Below, piece after piece: positions 8,660 through 17,003 of a stretch of DNA of 64,000 nt (position 1 is its first letter; every line of letters starts with the position of its first letter). The stretch is taken from assembly GCF_014108865.1 (NCBI RefSeq), contig NZ_CP053928.1:1922001-1986000 (forward strand), written 5' to 3'. The stretch comes from Nocardioides sp. WS12. GTDB taxonomy: Bacteria > Actinomycetota > Actinomycetes > Propionibacteriales > Nocardioidaceae. The position numbers and the translations under genes were made by a program. The notes below the pieces were generated by a model. It was not told the origin of the DNA, made no database searches, and was given only the letters and a program-made list of their open reading frames with translations.

Positions 8660-10555
8660 TCAGTAGTACAGGGCAGTGTTTGTGCCCAGCGGAAAGTTCG
8701 CGTCGTTGAGTCGCCACCACGTCGTCGCGGTTTCGCGCTTCGGTGAGGTGTTGAGGTCGAGGGACCAGCCGGTCTTGGTGATGACCTCGGTCCAGCCCTC
8801 GATGTAGAGGTCTGCTGTTGCGCCGGTCGGTGCCTGAGACGGCAGACCGGTGAAGCGCAGCCACGCGCCCATCAGGTTGATGAGGAATGACTGTTGGATC
8901 GCGGTGGTCTGCGTGAGCAGGTCGACCTTCACGCCTGCAAGGCGCGTAGACGGGTCCTTGTTCAGCCACAGGTAGTACGCGGCGAGGTTCGCTGCGTCGT
9001 CGTCCGACAGGACCTGGACGGTCTCTGACGTGCCGTAGACCCCGTGCTGGGCGATGGACGACGCGTCCTCGGCGACTACTGAACCTCCGCCGGCGCGGGT
9101 CACCTCTACGCGGTTTGCCATGCGCTGCGTGTCCACAGAAAACGACGCATCTGAGTTCAGCGCGTCCACTGTCACGGTGATGTCTGGTGTTCCGGCGTAG
9201 ACCTTCGTGAGCTTCGCGGTGTTGCCCTCGTGGATGACGGTTCCCGAGCCGTTCACGTAGAGGCGACCGTTGTCAGCTTTCACGACCTCGGTCATCAACG
9301 TGGCGTAGTCGGACGCGTTGAATACCGGGATGAACCGTGTTGGCACGCCCGTGCTGCTCGACGTAACTCCTGCCGACTGTGCGTAGGTCGGGATGGTGGC
9401 GCTTGTTGCCCGGCCCTGGGCGCTGCCGAACGACTGCCAGACCGACGGGTTCGTGTTGGCAGAATGCGGATAGAACGCGAAATGCCCGATCGCCACTTCA
9501 CCGACGATTGCGTTGGATGACTTGACGGCATCCAGCGTTCCGGTCGGAATGTTGGGGTTCATCGCCGTGCCGACCAGTTCGCCGTCCAGCCACAGTTCTG
9601 TGCTGATTCCGCTGTCGTCAACAATGACGGTGCACAGGTGCCACTCGTTGTCCATCACGGACTGGGCGCTGACGATGCTGGTGGTGACACCGCCAACGAG
9701 GTGGTACACGGCCAACTGGTCGTTGTTGAAGCTGCCGAACCAGACCGCCTGTGTGGACGGCTGGAGCGCATCGCCGACTTGCATGAAGTTGCCCCCGCTA
9801 CCGGGGGTGCCCTTGAAGGCCATCTCGATCTGAAAGTTCGTGGACCAGGGGTGCCCTAGGCCGGTCGCGGTTGAGGTATCGCCGCCGAAGATCTTGCCTA
9901 GTTGATACGGGTTGCTGAGCGCCTCGACAAACTTGATGACCGAACCGTTGTCATTCGGGCAAGCCTCGGACGCGAACTCCGGGTACTGCGCGTCACCGCC
10001 CGACGCCTTGCCCACCATTCGAAGTGGACCGACTGTTGCGGCGTTGGGGCCGACCGGCCACGCCACTGGCGCAACCATGCCGGGTGTGGACTTTGGTGCC
10101 GGTTCCGTGAGGGGCCACACCACCGTTGCGCCACACCACAACTGCCTCTCAGTGACGGGCAGGCGTGTTGGAATGCGACCAAGCCGAGCGAGTGCGTCCG
10201 TCGCAGTGATCGTGACCGTCGAGAACTCTTGACCACCTGACGGCCACTCGACCGGCCATTCCTGCACGTATCCGGTGAACCGGGTCACGGTTGTCGCCGA
10301 GACGGTCAGGCGAACCCGAATCCTGTTGTTGATCTGGATCGGCGAAGGGGAAGCAATGATCGTGCTGCCGAGAGTGAATCGACCATCGATGTTGTCGAAG
10401 GTGAGCGACATCGTGGACGGCTGCACGTCGCCCTGCTCGTCGGCGCGACCGTGCGTCATGGTGATGCCGCTGAGGCTCACGTAGGACGACACGTCGTACG
10501 GGAAGGTCCCTGTGCCGTCATCGAGCAGGACCGTCACGGTTGGATGACCGGGCAT
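8660..10555 (-). CDS. Minor tail protein with LamG-like insert, 631 aa
   Basis: ATG 10555 shares one base with the tape-measure stop (TAATG). The N-terminus (GRADEQGDVQPSTMSLTFDN) resembles the distal-tail/minor-tail family downstream of tape measures. A concanavalin/LamG-like beta sandwich occupies about residues 230-370 (WSTNFQIEMAFKG, STELWLDGELVGTA) and may bind carbohydrate on the host. The C-terminal third resembles tail-hub proteins. It probably forms the baseplate hub and contributes to adsorption. Confidence 0.83.
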   Translation of the reverse strand: MPGHPTVTVLLDDGTGTFPYDVSSYVSLSGITMTHGRADEQGDVQPSTMSLTFDNIDGRFTLGSTIIASPSPIQINNRIRVRLTVSATTVTRFTGYVQEWPVEWPSGGQEFSTVTITATDALARLGRIPTRLPVTERQLWCGATVVWPLTEPAPKSTPGMVAPVAWPVGPNAATVGPLRMVGKASGGDAQYPEFASEACPNDNGSVIKFVEALSNPYQLGKIFGGDTSTATGLGHPWSTNFQIEMAFKGTPGSGGNFMQVGDALQPSTQAVWFGSFNNDQLAVYHLVGGVTTSIVSAQSVMDNEWHLCTVIVDDSGISTELWLDGELVGTAMNPNIPTGTLDAVKSSNAIVGEVAIGHFAFYPHSANTNPSVWQSFGSAQGRATSATIPTYAQSAGVTSSSTGVPTRFIPVFNASDYATLMTEVVKADNGRLYVNGSGTVIHEGNTAKLTKVYAGTPDITVTVDALNSDASFSVDTQRMANRVEVTRAGGGSVVAEDASSIAQHGVYGTSETVQVLSDDDAANLAAYYLWLNKDPSTRLAGVKVDLLTQTTAIQQSFLINLMGAWLRFTGLPSQAPTGATADLYIEGWTEVITKTGWSLDLNTSPKRETATTWWRLNDANFPLGTNTALYY

Positions 10556-12261
10556 TACTGGAACCCCAGGGACTTGCCGCCATTCGTCCTCTTGAGACGA
10601 GTCAGCATTTGTTCGATTCGACGTGCCGTCTCGGTTGGATCGAGCGCGCCGTTGACTGTGATGTAGATGGGGGAGCCACCGAAGCCACCACGCGAGCGAC
10701 CTGCGCTCAACGGGACGACGGCCTCGGGTCCTGCCTCACCGAGAACGGCGAGGGTTGGGCGCGAGACGATTCCGCCTCGTGCGAGTTCGGGAATGTTCGG
10801 CGTCCCGATGGAGAAGCCACCGACCTTGCCGACACCGGGGATGTGGGTGTCAACGGAGGGAAGGGAGAAGTTCAGCCCGTTCCACTTGCCGATGATCCAG
10901 TTGATCGCGTCCTTGAAGGCGTTCTTGACACCGTTGAACGCGCCCTTGGCGGCACCGGCGACGCGGCTGCCAATTCCCTTGACGAGACCGACGACGCTGC
11001 TGACGCCCTTTGACACAAGGGACTTGAGTCCGCTCCATGCGCCGGAGAAGATTCCGCGCACGGCTGCCCACACGGATCGGAACGCGGTCGTCCAGAGATT
11101 GACCGCCTGCATGATGAAGCCACGGATGACTTGGAATGCGCCGCGCAGGATCATCTTGATGCCGTCCCAGGCTCCCTTCCAGTCGCCCTTGAGGAGCGAC
11201 GCGAAGACCTTGAAGACGCCTTGGATGACGGTGAGTGCACCGCTGACGACGGTCCAGATGTTCTTGAGGTTGTTCATTAACGAGGTGGTGAGGATTCCGC
11301 CGAACCGGTCCCACAGCGATGTCACGATGGTGACGAAGTCCTGCACGATGCTCTTGATCTGTGCGAACTTGCTGGTGGCGTCGGAGCTGATTCCGCCGAG
11401 GTCGCGCTGGAAGAGTCCGCGCACGCGCTCGATGACCGGACCCAGCTTCTCGCCGAGGTAGGCACCGAACTGCTGAAGGGCAGGGACTGCCGTGTTGAGG
11501 AAGAAGGACATGACCTTCACGGCGACCGGCAGAAGCTTCTGACCTAGCTGCGCCTGCATGTCTTGGAGGCGCGCCTTGAGGATCTTCTGCTGGTTGGCGA
11601 ATCCACCCGAGGTCTTTGAGAAGTCGCCCATCGCACGGGCACCGTCCTTGTTGACGATGGCCAGAACCGCTGCGGCCTTCTCCTGCGCCGTGAGCTCCTT
11701 CGCGGATGCCTTGCCCGTCTTGGCAAGGGCAACCTGCTCGACGCGTGCTGCGTTGATGTTGGGGATGAGTGCCTGTAGCGAGTCGTACTCACCACGGAAC
11801 GCAGCAGACAGACGGTCCGCCACGTCTGCTGTCGGGAGGTTGTTGAACGACCCGAGGTCGGCAGACATCTGCACGACCTTCTTGCTCATGCCTGCTGCTT
11901 GGTCTCCGGAGAAGCCGATCTGCGAGAACATGTCACCGAACCCGGCAGCAGCTTCAAGTGCGGCCTGCTTAGACAGACCCATCGATGTGGCTGCGCTGTT
12001 CGCCCAGGTCTCGATCTGCTTGGCGTTCTTGCCGAAGATTGTGTTCGACTTGTTCAGCGTCTCGTTCATGTCGGACGCGGCATTGAGCGAGTCGAAACCA
12101 AGCTTGATGACGGCTGCGCCAGCGATTGCCGTTCCGGCTGCCGCGAGCGCACCGAACTTCTTGAACTTCGCGCCCAGCCCGTCAGCGGACTTGCCGACCT
12201 TGCTGAACGTGTCAGACGCGTGGTCACGGGCGAAGATGTCGAACGAGATAGACGTAGTCAC
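10555..12261 (-). CDS. Tail tape measure protein, 568 aa
   Basis: GTG 12261 follows GGAGG. The N-terminal half has the tape-measure (TP901-type) domain (LNKSNTIFGKNAKQIETWAN, AAGFGDMFSQIGFSGDQAAG). The middle has hydrophobic helices (VWAAVRGIFSGAWSGLKSLV) that may insert in the host membrane. The C-terminus has the LAVLGEAGPEAVVPL motif found at the end of many tape measures. It is short for the family; at about 0.15 nm per residue it predicts a tail of roughly 85 nm. The order chaperone, tape measure, minor tail protein is canonical. Confidence 0.93.
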   Translation of the reverse strand: MTTSISFDIFARDHASDTFSKVGKSADGLGAKFKKFGALAAAGTAIAGAAVIKLGFDSLNAASDMNETLNKSNTIFGKNAKQIETWANSAATSMGLSKQAALEAAAGFGDMFSQIGFSGDQAAGMSKKVVQMSADLGSFNNLPTADVADRLSAAFRGEYDSLQALIPNINAARVEQVALAKTGKASAKELTAQEKAAAVLAIVNKDGARAMGDFSKTSGGFANQQKILKARLQDMQAQLGQKLLPVAVKVMSFFLNTAVPALQQFGAYLGEKLGPVIERVRGLFQRDLGGISSDATSKFAQIKSIVQDFVTIVTSLWDRFGGILTTSLMNNLKNIWTVVSGALTVIQGVFKVFASLLKGDWKGAWDGIKMILRGAFQVIRGFIMQAVNLWTTAFRSVWAAVRGIFSGAWSGLKSLVSKGVSSVVGLVKGIGSRVAGAAKGAFNGVKNAFKDAINWIIGKWNGLNFSLPSVDTHIPGVGKVGGFSIGTPNIPELARGGIVSRPTLAVLGEAGPEAVVPLSAGRSRGGFGGSPIYITVNGALDPTETARRIEQMLTRLKRTNGGKSLGFQ

Positions 12262-12278
12262 GTCCGACCTCCGAGTTG

Positions 12279-12757
12279 CTATCCGCTGTTGAGTTGTCGT
12301 TCTTGTTCGCGCTCGTGCTTGACCTGTTCGTCAATCACGGAGCAGCAGAGCTCGAAATCCTCATGGGTGAGGAGGTCGATTTCCCATGGCCGAATGCCGA
12401 GGCGGACCATGAATGCGCCGGTGTACTTCAGTCGCCGCTCTTCGAGAGGGCTTCTGCTTTTGGGTCATCGACGTCTTCGAGGCTGATGTCTGCCAGATCG
12501 AACGTGACCGCGTCGTAGTCGAGTCCTGGCGTCTCGCGGCGAAGCAGCACGTAGAGCAGTGCGTGAATCGCACGGTGGGACACCTTGCCGAGTTGCGGGA
12601 GGAACTCAGTCGCGAATGCCCAGTCAGTGCGACGTTCGATTTCCTCGCACTCGGGCGACGGCAGACGAGTCGCGTTGACGTTCCACGTCTTCGGCTCAAC
12701 TCCGTCTGGTGACCAGACGAACTTGAATCGCATCTCGATCTTTTCGGCTTGCGCCAT
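12279..12757 (-). CDS. Tail assembly chaperone, -1 frameshifted long form (159 aa)
   Basis: The short form (109 residues, stop at 12428) ends shortly after the heptamer C-CCA-AAA (12464-12458), which is in the correct phase for -1 slippage. After slippage the frame reads 59 more codons (including MVRLGIRPWEIDLLTHEDF) to TAG at 12281-12279, 18 bp before the tape-measure start. This reproduces the gpG/gpGT arrangement in which both forms coat the tape measure during tail assembly. The extension has normal codon use, supporting real translation. Confidence 0.82.
12428..12757 (-). CDS. Tail assembly chaperone, short form, 109 aa
   Basis: ATG 12757 lies just after the preceding head-tail gene. 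The acidic product (MAQAEKIEMRFKFVWSPDG, LEDVDDPKAEALSKSGD) is the unshifted chaperone. Its identity rests on position upstream of the tape measure and on the in-phase slippery heptamer near its end. Confidence 0.8.
   Translation of the reverse strand: MAQAEKIEMRFKFVWSPDGVEPKTWNVNATRLPSPECEEIERRTDWAFATEFLPQLGKVSHRAIHALLYVLLRRETPGLDYDAVTFDLADISLEDVDDPKAEALSKSGD
12458..12464 (-). promoter_or_regulatory. Programmed -1 ribosomal frameshift heptamer CCCAAAA
   Basis: On the minus strand the heptamer is read C CCA AAA in the zero frame at codons 99-100, matching the X XXY YYZ rule. The zero-frame stop follows nine codons later and the -1 frame stays open for 59 codons. Confidence 0.82.
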
Positions 12758-12760
12758 GGG

Positions 12761-13207
12761 TTACCCCTCCACTTTCTTGATGATGTCGTTCATCGCCTTC
12801 AGGACGCCGTCCCTGACCTCAGGGAGTCGGCGCTTGATCGGTTCGGAGAACCAACCCGGTTTGACTGTTTGCTCGACCCACGCCTTGCGGTTGCCGAACA
12901 CCGGGTGTCGGAGTCGGCCTTGGTCGAGGCGCTTGATGTCCATGCCGTTCTTGGCTTCGATGCGCACACCGACGCGCTTGCCGGACATGCGGGTACGCGT
13001 GCCAATGCGGGACTTGGCGACCGCCTGCGCGAGACCTCCACGTTGCGGAAGGTCTGTCGCGGCGTTCCGCTTGATGTCGGTCACGGTGGGCTTGGCAGCC
13101 GCCCTGACCTGTTGCAGGAGTTCCTTCCGGAGGTCTCCTCGCCCTGCTGCCTTGAGGCGCTTAGCGACGGCTTCAAGCTGTTGAGCGCCTTGCACCTCGA
13201 GGTCCAT
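12761..13207 (-). CDS. HK97 gp10-like head-tail completion protein, 148 aa
   Basis: ATG 13207 overlaps the TGA of the preceding 49-residue gene (TGATG). The sequence MDLEVQGAQQLEAVAKRLKA, a run of basic residues and a beta-rich C-terminal half resemble the gp10 family of head-to-tail connector proteins. Oddly it sits downstream of the tail tube gene; such genes normally precede it. Confidence 0.65.
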   Translation of the reverse strand: MDLEVQGAQQLEAVAKRLKAAGRGDLRKELLQQVRAAAKPTVTDIKRNAATDLPQRGGLAQAVAKSRIGTRTRMSGKRVGVRIEAKNGMDIKRLDQGRLRHPVFGNRKAWVEQTVKPGWFSEPIKRRLPEVRDGVLKAMNDIIKKVEG

Positions 13208-13356
13208 CAGGACTCCTTGGTGTTGACCTCTTCCCAGATCGACTGGCACGCCAGTCCTGGGAGTTGGGCATCGGATACTTCGATGACCTGTCCGTTGAGG
13301 ACGAGGCGACCGAACACGAGTAGGTCCTGACCGGACTTGTTCTTGATCTTTGGCAT
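13207..13356 (-). CDS. Small phage structural-region protein, 49 aa
   Basis: The product MPKIKNKSGQDLLVFGRLVL continues with NGQVIEVSDAQLPGLACQSI and is encoded between the tail tube and the gp10-like gene, coupled to the latter through TGATG. Its 'G..L.V......V.SD' pattern resembles short beta-fold phage proteins near head-tail junction genes. Function unknown. Confidence 0.6.
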   Translation of the reverse strand: MPKIKNKSGQDLLVFGRLVLNGQVIEVSDAQLPGLACQSIWEEVNTKES

Positions 13357-13367
13357 GACAGGTCCGA

Positions 13368-14369
13368 TCACAGAGTCGCGTCAGCCGTGCGGGTGACAAC
13401 CCAGATCGGCTGGTTGACGCCGTCGTCATATCCCGTGAACGAGACCGATGCGACAACAAGATCCGTGCCGTCAGGCTTGGGAAGTTCGCCGTCGAGCTTG
13501 ATTGCTGGGAGGACGACCTGGAGTGTTTCGACGCCGGTCGAGAGCGCGCCACCGGTGAGGGTGATGACGACACCGGTAAGGGTGTTGTCGTTGATCACGA
13601 GGTCGCGGTAGGTGGTCGAGTCGTACTCGATGTCCATCGATCCGCTGATCTCGCGGAGGCCAACGGTTGGCTTCGACTTACGGCCAGCGCCACCGACGTT
13701 GAACCGGTCGAGCGTGAGGTTGTTGTTCACCGAGACGGAGAAGCCACGTACGTTCGCTGTGCTGGTGATCGATGAAGCAAGCGCGGTCGTGGTGGGCGCA
13801 GTCAGCGTTCCGGTGGTGAGCGTTGCGCTACCGAAGTGGAACAGGTTGGGACCTGATGGGTAGGACGGTGTGGCGTACGCCTGCGCAGTGGAGAGGTCAC
13901 CGGCGTCGATGCTGACCTTCAGCTCGGCGATTTCGTTCTGAGCGATGGAGAGTTCCCAGTCCGTCACCATGCAGCCGGTGAAGGAGTAGGCGTCCACCGT
14001 TCCACCGGCCTGGACAACACCCTCTTGCACCGTCAGGGACGGGGGAGTGTCACCAAGGGTGAACACCTGCTGGTAGGTCGAACCGGAGACCAGCGTTGAG
14101 GCTCCGGTGCCCAGGCATGCTTGCCAGACGAGTCCGAGTCCCTTGCTGATTGCCTCAACGGTGAAGTCGCCTCCACCGCTTGCGGCGGGGACAACGCGAC
14201 GAGCAGCGCGCGCAACGCGCGAGCCAACGCGCAGCCCTTCGCCCTGTGCGACTTCCTTGTTCCAGTCGATCGAGACGTCCTTGAACTCAAGGAATCGTGT
14301 CGGCGCGACGAAAGTCTTGTATGTGCCCTCGGCGACCAATCCGAGGCTGTGGTCCTGTGCAGTAGCCAC
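13368..14369 (-). CDS. Major tail tube protein, 333 aa
   Basis: The gene encodes the beta-rich subunit that polymerises into the tail tube. The N-terminal pattern LGLVAEGTYKTFVAPTRFLE and the repeated SGSMDIEYDSTTYRDLV-type segments fit actinophage tail tube proteins. Length and position between the tail-terminator-like gene and the chaperone support this. The protein should be one of the most abundant phage products. Confidence 0.85.
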   Translation of the reverse strand: MATAQDHSLGLVAEGTYKTFVAPTRFLEFKDVSIDWNKEVAQGEGLRVGSRVARAARRVVPAASGGGDFTVEAISKGLGLVWQACLGTGASTLVSGSTYQQVFTLGDTPPSLTVQEGVVQAGGTVDAYSFTGCMVTDWELSIAQNEIAELKVSIDAGDLSTAQAYATPSYPSGPNLFHFGSATLTTGTLTAPTTTALASSITSTANVRGFSVSVNNNLTLDRFNVGGAGRKSKPTVGLREISGSMDIEYDSTTYRDLVINDNTLTGVVITLTGGALSTGVETLQVVLPAIKLDGELPKPDGTDLVVASVSFTGYDDGVNQPIWVVTRTADATL

Positions 14370-14381
14370 TTCTGTTGTTCC

Positions 14382-14849
14382 TTAGATGCGTGCCCGGAAA
14401 CGGACGGAGAAGCCGACAAGCGCTTCTGCGCCTTGGTCGGATTGGGTTTGTTCGAGTTGGAAGCCGTCGCCCATTTCGGCGACGAGGTACGGCCCACCCG
14501 TGAGGCCGAGTTGCGGGTCAGCGCGGAGTAGCGCTTCGACTGCTGCGACGACGGCGAAGGCCGCATCACGTGCGTCCTTGGCGCTGCCGTTGCCGTTCCA
14601 CGCGAGTGCGGCGCAGATGACGGAGCCGGACTCGTCGCGAGGACGCGAAGTCCCCATCGGACCGGTCGTCTGCGAGGCCTGAGCCGCGATAGAACGCACG
14701 GCTTGCGAGGGGTCGTCGGTTCCGACCATCAGGTAGTCACCGAAGTCGTTGACGACGCCGTAGCCGTCGAAGACGTTCACGCCGGGAAGTGCGGCGGTCG
14801 CCTGTGCAACCAGCGCATCGATCACGGCCGGGATCACGGACGTACTCAC
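14382..14849 (-). CDS. Tail terminator-like protein, 155 aa
   Basis: GTG 14849 overlaps the stop of the upstream connector gene (GTGA). The product (VIPAVIDALVAQATAALPGV, DPQLGLTGGPYLVAEMGDGF) resembles tail terminators that cap the tail tube and join it to the head. It is placed immediately upstream of the tail tube gene, as usual. Confidence 0.7.
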   Translation of the reverse strand: MSTSVIPAVIDALVAQATAALPGVNVFDGYGVVNDFGDYLMVGTDDPSQAVRSIAAQASQTTGPMGTSRPRDESGSVICAALAWNGNGSAKDARDAAFAVVAAVEALLRADPQLGLTGGPYLVAEMGDGFQLEQTQSDQGAEALVGFSVRFRARI

Positions 14850-15373
14850 GCGATACCTGCTTGGAGATGGGGCGCGATCAGTTCAAGGACGCGCCATGGA
14901 AGGAGGAATGCCGGGGGAGCGGGGGTGTCGCCACCACCTGTGCTGGGTGATCCGGTGGGACCGCGCTGGGTCATCCACAGGTGGCGCACCAGCTCCTTGA
15001 CGGCGAGCGCCAGATCGCTAGGAAGCGATGACCTGCCGTACTGGAAGGTGACGTCATATGCAGCGGACGAGAACGCGCTGCCCGAGTTGTAGGTGACGAC
15101 GCCGGCCGAGGCGCTGAGGTACAGATCACCCAGGGTGAGCGCGCTGCCGTTGACCGGGATGACGGAGGTCAGTGAGACAACCGGCGAAACTGGAAGGACG
15201 AGCGAGTCGTAGCCACCAGTGACACGGTCTGTGCGAGAGACCGACGTGAGAGACCCGCACTTTTCACCGATCACCGCCTCTGCTGCGTCAACGAACCCTT
15301 GGAGTTCGGTGTCGTAGTCAGGAACGGTGATGTTGAGGTAGGTCTTGACGTCGGCGAGAGAAACCGCCGACAT
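14846..15373 (-). CDS. Head-tail connector protein (gp6-like), 175 aa
   Basis: The start is ATG 15373 (MSAVSLADVKTYLNI). The pattern DVKTYLNITVPDYDTELQGF and AVKELVRHLWMTQRGP is typical of the phage gp6-like head-tail connector family, which forms a ring below the portal. It sits directly downstream of the capsid region, the expected place. Confidence 0.82.
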   Translation of the reverse strand: MSAVSLADVKTYLNITVPDYDTELQGFVDAAEAVIGEKCGSLTSVSRTDRVTGGYDSLVLPVSPVVSLTSVIPVNGSALTLGDLYLSASAGVVTYNSGSAFSSAAYDVTFQYGRSSLPSDLALAVKELVRHLWMTQRGPTGSPSTGGGDTPAPPAFLLPWRVLELIAPHLQAGIA

Positions 15374-15374
15374 G

Positions 15375-15575
15375 TCAGCCTCGCTTCTCGGCCTTGGAGC
15401 GGCGCGTTGACGGACGGGTCTCGGTGCGTGTCTCGATGACGGCGACAGGCTCGGCCTGTCCCTTGCGCACCATCGATGCGCCGATCTCGTCGGAGACTTC
15501 GATCTCGTCGCCAACGGAAGGCGAACGGTTGCCGTCGATGAGTCCGACGACGGACTGGTTCATGCGAACACGCAT
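15375..15575 (-). CDS. Small head-region protein, 66 aa
   Basis: ATG 15575 is preceded by a GGGGG run at good spacing; a longer opening to 15653 would overlap the capsid-distal hairpin. The product MRVRMNQSVVGLIDGNRSPS then GDEIEVSDEIGASMVRKGQA resembles the short beta proteins often found between capsid and connector genes in actinophages, possibly a capsid decoration or head-tail adaptor. The C-terminus is basic. Confidence 0.7.
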   Translation of the reverse strand: MRVRMNQSVVGLIDGNRSPSVGDEIEVSDEIGASMVRKGQAEPVAVIETRTETRPSTRRSKAEKRG

Positions 15576-15615
15576 GACGAACCCCCAGAGGGTTGAAGGA
15601 TTGGGGTCTGAGGGA

Positions 15616-15645
15616 GCAGGGACCGCCTGTAGCGGCGGTCCCTGC
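15616..15645 (-). terminator. Strong hairpin directly after the capsid gene
   Basis: GCAGGGACCGCC (15616-15627) pairs perfectly with GGCGGTCCCTGC (15634-15645), a 12-bp stem with a 6-nt loop, starting 8 bp after the capsid stop. There is no T-run, so it is more likely a partial terminator or mRNA-stability element than a full stop. Confidence 0.6.
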
Positions 15646-15653
15646 TCGATCAC

Positions 15654-16862
15654 TCAGGACGCAGCGCCGACGAACGACTTGGTGGCGTTCGGGTCTACGT
15701 GGAGAGCACCGTGGCGAACCACGGCACGGAAGGTCACGAGGTCGCTGGTGAAGGCGAACTCGTCGGAGCGCTCGAAACGAACTCCACCCGCGATGCGGAC
15801 GTAGAGCGATCCGAGGTCACCGAACACGATGGACTCGGCGTTGAGAGCAACGTCGGGCACGTTCGTGTCGATGAGGACTGGCTTGCTGAGGATCGTGTCC
15901 GGAGCGCCAGGGATGACACTCGGCTGCCAGACGTAGACACCGTCTGCGGACTTGATCTTGCGGACGGCGGCAGCGGTCGGGTCGGACATCACCCATGCGC
16001 AGCCAGAACGGCGGCGGTACGGCTCGATGACCGAGTGGTACAGGTCGATGAGCTTGTCGAAACCGACACCTGCTGTGGACTGAACACCGAACGCACCGGA
16101 GACACCGGTTGGACCGGTGACGGCTGCGGTCGTACCTGCAAGCAGGACGGACACAGCGTTGGCGCCGATGGTGTTACCGAGTTCGCGACCGGCAGCACGG
16201 GCGAGGTAACCAAGAAGGTCAACGCCTGCGTCATCGATCATTTCGCGCGAGATCTGCGTTACGAATCCAGCCTTGGCAACCGTGAGGGAACCGTTGGCGA
16301 ATGTCGGGTCAGACTCTGTGATTGGCGAGCCTTCGGTTGCTGCCGAGGAGGTCGGGTGCACCGTGAGCTTCGGAACCGTGATTGCTTCGCCACCATTGGT
16401 GTTGAGTTGCGTCACGTAGCCCGGTGTGAGGATCGCGGCCTCTTCAACGGCGTACTCCCAGAGCTGTCCGTAGAAGCCCGTCGGAACGACGTTGGCACCG
16501 GAGCCGGACTTCAAGATGTCGCGGTACTCAGGAGTGATCGTGAAGTCACGAACCTCGCCGCGAGCGAATGACCGAAGTCGGTCGGCGTTGCGGTCCTCAG
16601 AAGGAGTCGAAATGCCTGCTGTCCGAGGACGGTCGTAGATCTTGTCGAACGAAGCCGCCATATCAGCGGAGCGCTGTTCGGCTTCGAGGATGGACTTTGC
16701 ACGAGCATCAAGCGCGTCAACGTCCTTGTTCATGGCGTCAAACGCCGTGTTCTCTTCCGCGTTTAGATCGCGGTTCTCTGCGGCTGCACGGTCGAGCAGT
16801 TCCATCGCCTGATGCCAGGTGTTGGCGCGCTGTTCCAGCAACCGCTTTGCTGTCTCACTCAT
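15654..16862 (-). CDS. HK97-fold major capsid protein, 402 aa
   Basis: ATG 16862 has an AAGGGG ribosome site. The first ~110 residues are a charged coiled-coil delta domain (scaffold) that the protease at 17004 would remove. The remainder has HK97-fold family features (SGSGANVVPTGFYGQLWEYA, ITVPKLTVHPTSSAATEGSP, GFVTQISREMIDDA). Gene order portal, protease, capsid is canonical. It forms the icosahedral shell. Confidence 0.93.
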   Translation of the reverse strand: MSETAKRLLEQRANTWHQAMELLDRAAAENRDLNAEENTAFDAMNKDVDALDARAKSILEAEQRSADMAASFDKIYDRPRTAGISTPSEDRNADRLRSFARGEVRDFTITPEYRDILKSGSGANVVPTGFYGQLWEYAVEEAAILTPGYVTQLNTNGGEAITVPKLTVHPTSSAATEGSPITESDPTFANGSLTVAKAGFVTQISREMIDDAGVDLLGYLARAAGRELGNTIGANAVSVLLAGTTAAVTGPTGVSGAFGVQSTAGVGFDKLIDLYHSVIEPYRRRSGCAWVMSDPTAAAVRKIKSADGVYVWQPSVIPGAPDTILSKPVLIDTNVPDVALNAESIVFGDLGSLYVRIAGGVRFERSDEFAFTSDLVTFRAVVRHGALHVDPNATKSFVGAAS

Positions 16863-16909
16863 GTGAGGAATCCCCTTTGTGGGTAGCGGTTTGGAGTTGG
16901 GTCAGCGCG

Positions 16910-16985
16910 GGTGGACTCGGCCTGCCCGCAGCCGTCGAGAGACGGCAGATGAAGGCGCATCAGGTGGGGTGGACTCGGCCTGCCC
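16910..16985. repeat. Two 18-bp direct repeats between protease and capsid genes
   Basis: GGTGGACTCGGCCTGCCC occurs at 16910-16927 and 16968-16985, within the 141-bp gap 16863-17003. I see no ORF or clear hairpin in the gap; the repeats may be a recent tandem duplication or a regulatory element for capsid expression. Confidence 0.6.
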
Positions 16986-17003
16986 CAGCAGGTGCGGAGT
17001 GCG

